From OLB11 sp041392835 (lineage in GTDB: Bacteria; Bacteroidota; Bacteroidia; Chitinophagales; Chitinophagaceae), in the NCBI GenBank assembly GCA_041392835.1, contig JAWKLF010000001.1, positions 930,001 through 994,000 of the forward strand: 64,000 bases of DNA, read 5' to 3'. How positions within the stretch are numbered: the first letter of the stretch is position 1; each line of letters starts with the position of its first letter. The notes beneath the pieces were generated by a model. It had not been told where the DNA came from, did no database searches, and saw only the letters and a program-made list of their open reading frames with translations. A program made the translations under genes and the position numbers. Below, one piece after another: positions 23,845-31,898 of this stretch.

Positions 23845-25776
23845 TTATAAAGTTTCTTTAAGCCATTTGAAAAACTCTCTTTGCCATAATAAGGCATTTT
23901 GATTTTTTAATACCCAATGATTTTCATCAGGTAATAATAAGAATTGACTTTTTATACCTTTTAGTTGTGCAGCCTGAAAGGCTTGTAGCCCTTGTTCTAT
24001 GGGTACTCTATAATCTCGTCCACCTTGTATGATAAAAATGGGTGTATTCCAATTATCTACAAATTTGCTTGGACTGTAATATTTATAACTTGTTTGTGCT
24101 GCTTTGTTAGACTTGTCCCAATAAGCTCCTCCTATATCCCAATTTGCAAACCATAGTTCTTCTGTAGTGCCATACCAACTTTGTAAATCAAACAAACCAC
24201 AGTGAGATATAAATGTTTTGAAACGATTTTCGTGAATACCTGCAAGCATAAAAACAGAATATCCGCCATAGCTTGCTCCCACGGCTCCTAATCTATTTTT
24301 ATCTACATAGGGTTCATCGGCTATGTCGTCTATTGCAGCAAGATAATCTCGTATGGGATTGCCACCCCAATCTTTGCTAATGTCTTCATTCCATTGTGTA
24401 CCCCAACCTGGCATGCCTGTTCGGTTTGGAGCTATTACGATATAACCTTGGCTAGCCATTAATTGAAAGTTCCAGCGTAGAGAGTAGAACTGGCTTAGTG
24501 CACTTTGTGGTCCGCCTTGACAGTAAAGTAGTGTTGGATATTTTTTGTGCGGATCAAATTGTGGAGGATAGATTACCCACGAAAATAGTTCTTCGCCATT
24601 GTCAAGACGTGTGTATCGTTTTTTTATATCACACATATTAATGGTTTTGTAAAATGCATCATTGGCATGTGTAAGCTGTTGTAGCTCTTTGTTCGATATA
24701 TTATAAGTGTATAATTCAGCTGCATGATTCATATCTGTACGACTTAAAATTAAAGTATTATCTATTTGAGCATCTATACTTCTAATATCAAAATCGCCTT
24801 TGGTAAGTTGTTGAATTTTATTTTCATCTTTAGAAATGTTTACTTCAAAAAGCTGAACGGTGCCTTTGCTTGGTGCAGTAAAATATATTTTGCTATCGTG
24901 CTCAGACCATCTGAATGAAGATGTTGTCTCGTCCCAGTTGCTTGTTAAATTATGTTTTGTTTTGCTGGCCCAATCCATTATCCATATATCGTTTTTATCA
25001 CTTTCATAGCCATCTCGAGACATACTTTGCCATGCCAAAATAGTTCCATCGGCATTAAAACTGGGGTTTGTATCGTAGCCTTCCATTCCATCGGTCAAAT
25101 TGGTGGTTTTGCCAGTAGCTATTTCATAGCAATAGATATCTGTATTAGTACTTATGGCATAATCTTTGCCAGATTTCTTTTTGGTTACATAAAGCAAATA
25201 CTGACCATCGGGCGAAAAAAGATAATCTTCTGTGCCACCAAAAGGTTTTTGAGGGCAATCAAATTTTTCATTTTTTAATAAATCTATTTGTTTTACGGCA
25301 TAGCCCGATACTATGTCAGCAATAAATAAATGACTATATTTTCCATCTTCCCAAGTATCCCAATGTCTTTGTGAAAGATTTTTATAGATATAGGCATTAG
25401 AAAGGGGTAAATCGCTATACACTTCATTGCCAATTACTTTTTCTACTTCTACTTCTCTAGAAAAAGCTACTTTTCTTTTGTCAGGCGAGAGTATAAAATC
25501 GTCTGCAGGGTTTTCAAATGTAATATCCATGCCAGCGGGTGCCGAACTAATATTGGGAGTGGCATGAGATGAAAGCCCAATGGTATAATATTTAGTATTG
25601 TTATTATTATTTTGAATATTAGCTTGAGATACTCTATACGTAACTGTTTTATTTGCTTTGTCTGCACTTACAAAAGATACTTTGCCAATAGTAATTAAAT
25701 CTTCAGGGCTTAAGTTTTTTTGAGCGTGGGTAAACAAACTACCCAGCATAAACAAGGAAAGGAATACGTATTTCAT
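23845..25776 (-). CDS. S9 family prolyl oligopeptidase-type serine peptidase, secreted
   Basis: A 643-residue secreted peptidase. A signal peptide (about 1-18, LFTHA|QK) is followed by a seven-bladed beta-propeller (about 40-370) with TolB/WD40-like strands such as YLFSPDGQYLLYVT and PSFNADGTILAWQS. The alpha/beta-hydrolase domain (about 390-640) carries the nucleophile motif GASYGGYSVF, the acid IIQGGRDYRVP and the His in PDENHWVL, so the triad is complete. It belongs to the acylaminoacyl-peptidase / dipeptidyl peptidase S9C branch and probably degrades short peptides in the periplasm, fitting a proteolytic lifestyle together with the M28 and PepT enzymes. Confidence 0.9.
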   Translation of the reverse strand: MKYVFLSLFMLGSLFTHAQKNLSPEDLITIGKVSFVSADKANKTVTYRVSQANIQNNNNNTKYYTIGLSSHATPNISSAPAGMDITFENPADDFILSPDKRKVAFSREVEVEKVIGNEVYSDLPLSNAYIYKNLSQRHWDTWEDGKYSHLFIADIVSGYAVKQIDLLKNEKFDCPQKPFGGTEDYLFSPDGQYLLYVTKKKSGKDYAISTNTDIYCYEIATGKTTNLTDGMEGYDTNPSFNADGTILAWQSMSRDGYESDKNDIWIMDWASKTKHNLTSNWDETTSSFRWSEHDSKIYFTAPSKGTVQLFEVNISKDENKIQQLTKGDFDIRSIDAQIDNTLILSRTDMNHAAELYTYNISNKELQQLTHANDAFYKTINMCDIKKRYTRLDNGEELFSWVIYPPQFDPHKKYPTLLYCQGGPQSALSQFYSLRWNFQLMASQGYIVIAPNRTGMPGWGTQWNEDISKDWGGNPIRDYLAAIDDIADEPYVDKNRLGAVGASYGGYSVFMLAGIHENRFKTFISHCGLFDLQSWYGTTEELWFANWDIGGAYWDKSNKAAQTSYKYYSPSKFVDNWNTPIFIIQGGRDYRVPIEQGLQAFQAAQLKGIKSQFLLLPDENHWVLKNQNALLWQREFFKWLKETL

Positions 25777-25919
25777 TTGAATAAATTAATTTTTTAATTT
25801 TTTAAAATTTGGTTTACAATATCGCAAGATTGATTTTCTTATGTTTTTTTCTCATCATCTTTCAATGAATGCAAAATACATAAGATAAATTAATTTTCTA
25901 TGTGTATTTTCGTTTTTGT

Positions 25920-26612
25920 ATGTGGAAGGCAATATTGTTACTACTGGTTGGTTTACTACTGAGCATTTTTGCATTTATTTTTTTTAAAAAAATCAATAGC
26001 ATGTTTAATTTTTTATTTTTATTAGTCGGCTTGGGCATTGGTGTGGGTTTGGCATGGTTTTTATTTAAAGGCAAATTGGGTTTTGGAAAAAGCTCAACAA
26101 GTGTTGTGCAGTCCAATTCGGTAGTAGAAAGTATAGAACGCGTTTTTAAAGTAGTTACTGCGGAAGGTCAGATTTCTGAAATATATGATTATCAAAATAC
26201 CGAAAAATTATTAAGTTTTATTCCAAGCACTAAAAAGGTATTACTTATCGTGAATGCTAAAGTATTGATGGGCTTTGATTTTAAAAAATTCAAGTTTGAG
26301 TATGATGAAGAAACCAGAAAGATAAATATTTTAGAATTTCCACAACCAGAGATATTGTCCATAGAGCCCGATATGAAATATTATAATATGGAGAATGGTT
26401 TGTTTAATAAATTTAACAATGAAGATTTGACTAAGATACAAAAGGATGCTAAGGCTAAAATAAGTGAGGCTGCATTGAAAAGCGAACTGCCTAAAATAGC
26501 ACAAAAACAGATGCAAACTTTGTTGTTGGAGTTAAGTACTATGAAACATCTATCTATTGAGGGTCAAGAGAAATTGGGTGGTAATGGCTTGTTGATAGAG
26601 CAGGCAAAATAG
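25920..26612 (+). CDS. DUF4230 domain protein, membrane-anchored
   Basis: A 230-residue protein with two N-terminal hydrophobic segments (about 2-21 and 25-44), followed by a soluble domain. That domain matches the DUF4230 pattern: an ERVFKVVTAEGQISEIYDY strand, KVLLIVNAKVLMGFDFKKF, EFPQPEILSIEPDMKYYN and a helical C-terminus ending LLIEQAK. Function is unknown; the family occurs widely in Bacteroidota and Firmicutes. The frame extends to a GTG at 25902, but the ATG at 25920 gives a more natural N-terminus (MWKAILLLL). Confidence 0.75.
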   Translation: MWKAILLLLVGLLLSIFAFIFFKKINSMFNFLFLLVGLGIGVGLAWFLFKGKLGFGKSSTSVVQSNSVVESIERVFKVVTAEGQISEIYDYQNTEKLLSFIPSTKKVLLIVNAKVLMGFDFKKFKFEYDEETRKINILEFPQPEILSIEPDMKYYNMENGLFNKFNNEDLTKIQKDAKAKISEAALKSELPKIAQKQMQTLLLELSTMKHLSIEGQEKLGGNGLLIEQAK

Positions 26613-26617
26613 CAGTG

Positions 26618-27184
26618 TTAGTAAACAAATTTCCAAAGCGTAATTTTTTCTTTAGCTTTTGAAAATGGCTTTTTTGACATTTCTACGAGTTGTAAAAACT
26701 GACCATTTTTATATAAAAACTTTTTTTTAGTACTGGAGAAAAATCCATTGTCTTCGTATTCGATATAAATTGTTTTTACATTTTTTGCATGTTCTTGTGC
26801 GCTAATACTTACTTTTTTGGTTAGCTCATTGGGTGCCAAAGCCGAAAAGACTACTGTTGTATTTTGGTATAAAGTATCATTGATAAGGTCTATAGAATAC
26901 TTGTTGGTATGAGACTCGTTGTTAATACTGGCAGTGTTTAAAAACGATTTGATATGGTTCCAATCTACTTCTTCGCTGCGTTGTAGTAGGCTATCGCTAT
27001 GTCCATTTTCGGTTGTTATACGAAGTATTTTTACTGCCGACTTTTCGTAGGGGGCTATATAATCATTATATAACATGTTGAAATCGGGGTAGTTGATATA
27101 GCTTTCACCTTCATAGGTTTTGCTTTGTTTGCAAGACAAAAAAATCAGGAATAGTACTAAAAAAAATGGTTTTAGATTATTCAT
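26618..27184 (-). CDS. predicted lipoprotein, unknown function
   Basis: The 188-residue product has a lipoprotein signal peptide with lipobox FLSC (Cys at about 18). The mature part shows no family I know. It contains alternating beta-like stretches (VKILRITTENG, VVFSALAPNE, TIYIEYEDNGFFSSTKKKF) and ends KITLWKFVY. Its start overlaps the stop of the SUI1 gene by four bases, so the two are co-translated. Convergent with the DUF4230 gene, with five bases between the stops. Confidence 0.6.
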   Translation of the reverse strand: MNNLKPFFLVLFLIFLSCKQSKTYEGESYINYPDFNMLYNDYIAPYEKSAVKILRITTENGHSDSLLQRSEEVDWNHIKSFLNTASINNESHTNKYSIDLINDTLYQNTTVVFSALAPNELTKKVSISAQEHAKNVKTIYIEYEDNGFFSSTKKKFLYKNGQFLQLVEMSKKPFSKAKEKITLWKFVY

Positions 27185-27516
27185 TTTACTTGATAGTTTT
27201 CTTTGTTTAAAAATTGAACAATCTTTGATTTGTTGTCTCCTTGTATTATGATTAGTCCATCTTTGCTACTGCCTCCTGTGCCACAAAATGACTTAAGTTT
27301 TTTTTCTAACTTTGCTAAGTCATCCGATTTGCCAATAAACCCTTTGATGATAGTGACAATCTTGCCAGCTCTTTGTTTGGTGTCTAATACAACTTGCAAT
27401 TTTTGAGCAGCATTGTCTAAGGTTTCTACTTCTTCATCGTCTTCTGTTTGGGCTTGCCAGTTTGGATCGGTAGAATAAACCAAACCACTTCTTGTATCTT
27501 TTTTTTTATTACTCAT
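27181..27516 (-). CDS. SUI1/eIF1-like translation factor (YciH family)
   Basis: A 111-residue protein with the eIF1/SUI1 fold at its C-terminus. The motif GKIVTIIKGFIGKSDDLAKL and the segment LKSFCGTGGSSKDGLIIIQGD are the RNA- and ribosome-contacting signature of bacterial YciH proteins. The N-terminal 40 residues (SGLVYSTDPNWQAQ) are the usual acidic extension. Bacterial YciH affects start-codon fidelity and stress-related translation. It lies three bases after the DGK-like gene and overlaps the lipoprotein gene, so the three form an operon. Confidence 0.88.
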   Translation of the reverse strand: MSNKKKDTRSGLVYSTDPNWQAQTEDDEEVETLDNAAQKLQVVLDTKQRAGKIVTIIKGFIGKSDDLAKLEKKLKSFCGTGGSSKDGLIIIQGDNKSKIVQFLNKENYQVK

Positions 27517-27519
27517 GTA

Positions 27520-28401
27520 CTAAAGATTAGTGTTTTGTGGTACTATCAAAGATAATTGATTTGGAAGAATTTGTATGGTACATTGTCCCTCACAGGGATG
27601 GGCATCGCCATCAGCCTGAAAAAGTGTAAGCTTGTCAGAAACAATTTTAATTCTTTTTCCATTCCACAAAGCGATGTTTTTATTGGCTCTTATACGGTTT
27701 CTCCATCCTTCAAATACAAAATGAGTAGCACTAAGCATATCCATCTTTTTTACCATTATAATATCAAAAAGTCCATCTTGGATAGAAGCCTGACCGGCTA
27801 TTTTAAATCCATATCCAAATTCCTTACCGTTGGCAATATTTAAAAAATATGCTCTTTCTTCTACTTTTTTTTCATCAATATATATAGTATAGTTTGAAGC
27901 TTTATAAGAAAAATAATGTTTGATTACATATTTGAAATACATTTTCAGCCCTCTACTGTTGGCTTGTTTTATTGTGTTGCACACAAAGGCATCAAATCCT
28001 ACACCAGCATTGCTGATAAAATATATATTGTTGATTAGGCCAATGTCTATTTTGCTTTTATGCCCAGCATGTATGAGCGCAACGCTGTCTTTTATTTGTA
28101 AAGGAATTTTACAATGCCTTGCCAAACCATTGCCTGAGCCTAAGGGTACTACACCTAAGTTTATTTTTTCAGTAGCAACTTGTTGCAATATTTCGTTCAC
28201 GGTACCATCACCTCCCACCGCTACTATAGTTTGAGCACCATTGGATATGGCTTTTTTTGTCAAATCAAGCGCATGGCCTCCATATTCAGTAAGAAAAATT
28301 TGAAAGTTATGAGGTTCAAAAAAAGATTCAACAGCCTGCTTTACAGCTTGAATTTTTTTTGTATCACTTCGCCCATTTATAATGAAAACTGTACTTGGCA
28401 A
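27520..28401 (-). CDS. diacylglycerol/lipid kinase family protein (YegS/DgkB-like)
   Basis: A 293-residue lipid kinase of the DAGK-catalytic family, which phosphorylates diacylglycerol or related lipids at the membrane surface. The nucleotide-binding motif is VAVGGDGTVNEILQQ (about 60-74) followed by GVVPLGSGNGLARH (about 84-97). The C-terminal beta domain contains ANGKEFGYGF, IQDGLFDIIMVKKM and QADGDAHPCEG. Length is normal and no motif is damaged. It sits seven bases downstream of nadC on the same strand. Confidence 0.88.
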   Translation of the reverse strand: MPSTVFIINGRSDTKKIQAVKQAVESFFEPHNFQIFLTEYGGHALDLTKKAISNGAQTIVAVGGDGTVNEILQQVATEKINLGVVPLGSGNGLARHCKIPLQIKDSVALIHAGHKSKIDIGLINNIYFISNAGVGFDAFVCNTIKQANSRGLKMYFKYVIKHYFSYKASNYTIYIDEKKVEERAYFLNIANGKEFGYGFKIAGQASIQDGLFDIIMVKKMDMLSATHFVFEGWRNRIRANKNIALWNGKRIKIVSDKLTLFQADGDAHPCEGQCTIQILPNQLSLIVPQNTNL

Positions 28402-28408
28402 GGTTTTA

Positions 28409-29245
28409 TTATTTTATGGCTTTAAGACTTAGGTCCATACTTGTAGCATGATGGATAATAGCACCTGAGGAAATAAAATCTACACCCGTTTTGGCATAAT
28501 CTTCTATGGTTTCAAAAGTTATGCCACCACTGGCTTCCGTTTCAAATTGTTTTTGAATAATGTTTAGAGCCAATGAAATATTTTCTGGAGTAAAATTGTC
28601 AAGCATGATTCGTTGTACACCACCGTGTTGTACTACTCGTTGTACTTCATCTAAATTTCTGGTTTCTATTTCTATTGGCAATTCAAGATTATGGTCTTTT
28701 AGGTATTGATTGGTCTTGTCAATGGCTTTTTCAATACCGCCACAAAAATCAATGTGATTGTCTTTGAGCATGATCATATCATATAAGCCAAACCGATGAT
28801 TATAGCCACCACCAATGAGAACCGCTTTTTTTTCAAACCATCTAAAGTTAGGAGTTGTTTTTCGGGTATCTAAGAGTTTAGTAGAATACTGTTTTATTTT
28901 ATCAACATATGTATGCGTAAGGGAAGCAATACCACTCATTCGCTGCATAATATTGAGAATAAGCCGTTCTGCTTTTAAAATTGTATGTACGGATGCTTCC
29001 AAATCAAAAACAATATCTCCATAAGCTACAGGTGTTCCATCTGTAATATGTATAGATAAAGCAGCTTTATTATCTACAATTTCCAGAATTTTTTTAGCTA
29101 CTTCTACACCGGCTATAATTCCATTTTGTTTTACCTTAAGGTGTGCTTTGCCTATAGCGTTGGCAGGTATAGAGGCCAACGAAGAATGGTCGCCACTTCC
29201 TATATCCTCTTGCAAGGCATATTTAATAAATTCATCCAATGTCAT
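28409..29245 (-). CDS. nadC: nicotinate-nucleotide diphosphorylase (carboxylating), NadC
   Basis: A 278-residue quinolinate phosphoribosyltransferase that makes nicotinate mononucleotide from quinolinate and PRPP in de novo NAD synthesis. Key motifs: EDIGSGDHSS near the N-terminus, ERLILNIMQRMSGIAS, the PRPP-binding LDTRKTTPNFRWFEK, GGGYNHRFGLYDMIMLKDNH and IMLDNF, and the C-terminal SSGAIIHHATSMDLSL. All are intact and length is normal. No nadA or nadB lies nearby. It heads the minus-strand group with the lipid kinase, SUI1 and lipoprotein genes. Confidence 0.95.
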   Translation of the reverse strand: MTLDEFIKYALQEDIGSGDHSSLASIPANAIGKAHLKVKQNGIIAGVEVAKKILEIVDNKAALSIHITDGTPVAYGDIVFDLEASVHTILKAERLILNIMQRMSGIASLTHTYVDKIKQYSTKLLDTRKTTPNFRWFEKKAVLIGGGYNHRFGLYDMIMLKDNHIDFCGGIEKAIDKTNQYLKDHNLELPIEIETRNLDEVQRVVQHGGVQRIMLDNFTPENISLALNIIQKQFETEASGGITFETIEDYAKTGVDFISSGAIIHHATSMDLSLKAIK

Positions 29246-29280
29246 GATTTGAGTAAATGGTGATAGTCGTAAAAGTAGGT

Positions 29281-29691
29281 TTAATTTCCAAACCTTAATT
29301 CTTTAATATAATATTTATCTTTCTTTTGTATAAAAAAGAAATAGACTTTGTATTCACCCGTTTTAGTTTTAAGATTGCCTATCAAATATTGTGTGTGATT
29401 TGACTTGCTGTCTCCTTTATGTGTCAGTTCAAACAAAATAATGTCTTGTTTACTAAAATAATTTTCTAACAATACAATGGCTTGCTTACGACTACATTTT
29501 TGAGTTTTATCGTTGAAGGTTAAATCTAGTCTGTCGTCAAAATAAGCTGATAGTTTTTTGGCATCGCCAACACTCATATAATTATTAATCTGCTTTATAT
29601 ACTCTTGAGAATGACTCACAAAAGATATTTGAATAATTGTTATAACTATAACAAGTCTCCGAATAAAAGATATGATCGTTTTCTTTTTCAA
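29281..29691 (-). CDS. DUF4783 family exported protein
   Basis: A 136-residue protein with an N-terminal signal or anchor (about 7-28, ending VSHSQE) and a cone-shaped NTF2-like domain. The pattern MSVGDAKKLSAYFDDRLDLTF, KQAIVLLENYFSK and HYLIGNL-like strands with a final YYIKELRFG fits DUF4783, a small Bacteroidota family of unknown function. The start codon faces gpmI across a short divergent region, and the 5' ends of the two frames overlap if the longer gpmI frame is used. Confidence 0.75.
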   Translation of the reverse strand: MKKKTIISFIRRLVIVITIIQISFVSHSQEYIKQINNYMSVGDAKKLSAYFDDRLDLTFNDKTQKCSRKQAIVLLENYFSKQDIILFELTHKGDSKSNHTQYLIGNLKTKTGEYKVYFFFIQKKDKYYIKELRFGN

Positions 29692-29725
29692 TTTTATTAG
29701 TAGTAGGTATTATACAAAGATGCTA

Positions 29726-29733
29726 TATTTTTG
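29726..29733 (+). promoter_or_regulatory. TATTTTTG -7 box directly before gpmI
   Basis: The box matches TAnnTTTG and ends four bases before the ATG at 29738, so transcription would begin at or next to the start codon. It supports 29738 as the start and excludes the upstream ATG at 29672. Confidence 0.45.
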
Positions 29734-29737
29734 CACT

Positions 29738-31261
29738 ATGTCAAAACAAACTTTGTTAATAATTCTTGATGGTTGGGGACATGGTAAAATAAAAAGTGCA
29801 GATGCCACGCAGCATGCGCATATACCATATATTAAGAATTTGTATAATAAGTATTCTAATTCAGAACTAATGACTTGCGGAGAATATGTTGGTTTGCCAG
29901 ATGGGCAAATGGGCAACAGCGAAGTTGGACATTTGAATATAGGAGCTGGAAGGATAGTTTATCAGGAGTTACAGCGGATTAATGTGGCCATAAAACAAGG
30001 AGAATTTGGCTCCAATGAGGAAATTATTAAGTGTATTTCGTATTGTAAATCGCAGAAAAAACCTTTACACCTAATGGGTCTAGTAAGCGATGGAGGCGTT
30101 CATTCACACATCAATCATCTTTTTGCCATTTTAGATACTTGTGTTACAAACGATTTTAAAGATGTTTATATACACTGTTTTACAGATGGTAGAGATACGG
30201 ATCCAAACCGTGGAATTCAATATTTAGCTCAATTGCAAGCTTATATAGATAAAACTTGTGGCAAAATAGCCTCCATAACTGGCAGATACTATGCAATGGA
30301 TAGAGATAAGCGATGGGAACGTGTTAAAATAGCATATGATGCCTTGGTAAATGCTAAAGGCGAAAAAACTAATGCCTTTTTAGATGCTATTCAAAAAAGT
30401 TATGGTAATGGTGTTTCCGATGAATTTTTAAAACCCATTATTTGTACTGATGACCAAAATAATGCTGTAGCTACTATACAAGAAGGCGATGCCGTGTTTT
30501 GTTTTAATTATAGAACAGATCGTTGTAGAGAAATAACTCAGGTTTTAACACAACAAGCTATAGAGGATCAGGGCATGAAGCCTATGTCTTTATATTATTT
30601 GACAATGACCGAGTACGATAAAACATATCAAGGTATACATGTAATATTTAGAAATGATGATTTGAATAATACCTTAGGCGAAGTGCTTGCTAAGCACCAC
30701 AAAACACAAATAAGAATAGCAGAAACTGAAAAATATCCTCATGTTACCTTTTTCTTTAGCGGCGGACGCGAAAAAGAATTTGAAGGTGAACGAAGATTGA
30801 TGGCAGCATCTCCCAAAGATGTTGCAACCTATGACTTGAAGCCGCAAATGAGTGCAGAGGCTTTGACAGCTTTAATTTTGCCGGAAATTGAAAAAAACAG
30901 TGCTGATTTTATCTGTTTAAATTTTGCAAATCCCGATATGGTGGGCCACACTGGAGTGTGGGAGGCCGTTATTAAGGCGTTGGAAACAGTAGATCATTGT
31001 GTGTCCCAAATAATACCATTGGCATTAGCCAAAGGTTATACTATTTTTCTAACTGCAGATCATGGAAATAGTGATTATATGATAAACGATGATGGGTCGC
31101 CTAATACTGCACATACCTTAAATCCAGTACCATTTTTTATAATTGCAAAAGATTTTAAAGGGCCTATACAGCATGGTATACTAGCCGATATAGCTCGTAC
31201 TATTCTTCATTTTATGAATATACCGATTCCAAAAGAAATGACTGGAAAAATTTTATCATAG
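29738..31261 (+). CDS. gpmI: 2,3-bisphosphoglycerate-independent phosphoglycerate mutase
   Basis: A 507-residue Mn-dependent phosphoglycerate mutase of the alkaline-phosphatase superfamily, interconverting 3- and 2-phosphoglycerate in glycolysis. The protein begins LLIILDGWGHGK (first metal Asp). The catalytic Ser lies in GNSEVGHLNIGAGR, and phosphosugar binding uses HCFTDGRDTDP, GRYYAMDRDKRWERV and FNYRTDRCREI. Metal ligands lie in NFANPDMVGHTG and TADHGNSD. The frame extends to 29672, but those extra 22 residues do not belong to the family and overlap the divergent gene. Confidence 0.95.
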   Translation: MSKQTLLIILDGWGHGKIKSADATQHAHIPYIKNLYNKYSNSELMTCGEYVGLPDGQMGNSEVGHLNIGAGRIVYQELQRINVAIKQGEFGSNEEIIKCISYCKSQKKPLHLMGLVSDGGVHSHINHLFAILDTCVTNDFKDVYIHCFTDGRDTDPNRGIQYLAQLQAYIDKTCGKIASITGRYYAMDRDKRWERVKIAYDALVNAKGEKTNAFLDAIQKSYGNGVSDEFLKPIICTDDQNNAVATIQEGDAVFCFNYRTDRCREITQVLTQQAIEDQGMKPMSLYYLTMTEYDKTYQGIHVIFRNDDLNNTLGEVLAKHHKTQIRIAETEKYPHVTFFFSGGREKEFEGERRLMAASPKDVATYDLKPQMSAEALTALILPEIEKNSADFICLNFANPDMVGHTGVWEAVIKALETVDHCVSQIIPLALAKGYTIFLTADHGNSDYMINDDGSPNTAHTLNPVPFFIIAKDFKGPIQHGILADIARTILHFMNIPIPKEMTGKILS

Positions 31262-31290
31262 CTTAAATAATCTGTTTTACATTTGATTTC

Positions 31291-31797
31291 TTGAATAAAA
31301 AACAACATCATATTGCATGGCTTTTGTTTATACTTATTATGACTTCGCAAATCGTAATATTAAGTCTATATAGTGCACTCAAATGGCATCAATATGCAGT
31401 AAAAAACAATTTGTATAACGCTAAAAAGTATGAATACATCCATATTTCAAAGACAGGATGGAATACTTTAGAAAAAATACATAACAAAGAAGTGATAATT
31501 CAAGGCAAACTTTTTGATATAAAAAGGATGTACACTCAAAATGAAAATATAGTTTTGTATGGACATTTTGATACACAGGAAGATCATTTACTATCGCTTA
31601 CTAAAAATAACCAACATACAAAAGACAAAAAGAAGTCGGAGTATAAATTTCCAACATGGATAGCACATCAGAGCGAAATCTGGCAAGTGCCTATAAAAAG
31701 TGATATTACTAAGCACACTTTTTTTTATATAGTAAAACATTCACAACTTTACTTGTCTGAAAGCTCTCCACCGCCTAAGAATTTATTTTTTTCATAA
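31291..31797 (+). CDS. small membrane-anchored protein upstream of a TonB receptor
   Basis: A 168-residue protein starting with TTG, 29 bases after gpmI. One membrane helix (about 10-30) is followed by a periplasmic, mostly beta domain (EYIHISKTGWNTLEKIHNKEV ... EVIIQGKLFDIKRM). The C-terminus is SPPPKNLFFS. I do not recognise a named family, though small Bacteroidota membrane proteins with a Pro-rich end often precede TonB receptors. Here the next gene at 31899 is such a receptor, so a role in the same uptake system is possible but unproven. Confidence 0.6.
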   Translation: MNKKQHHIAWLLFILIMTSQIVILSLYSALKWHQYAVKNNLYNAKKYEYIHISKTGWNTLEKIHNKEVIIQGKLFDIKRMYTQNENIVLYGHFDTQEDHLLSLTKNNQHTKDKKKSEYKFPTWIAHQSEIWQVPIKSDITKHTFFYIVKHSQLYLSESSPPPKNLFFS

Positions 31798-31898
31798 TTA
31801 TTCTATATCCTTTTTTTAAGAGGATAATCATTTAATTTTTATGCATACATATAAGATGTATTGCATTTATTTATTTAATTAAAAAGTAATATCAAAAA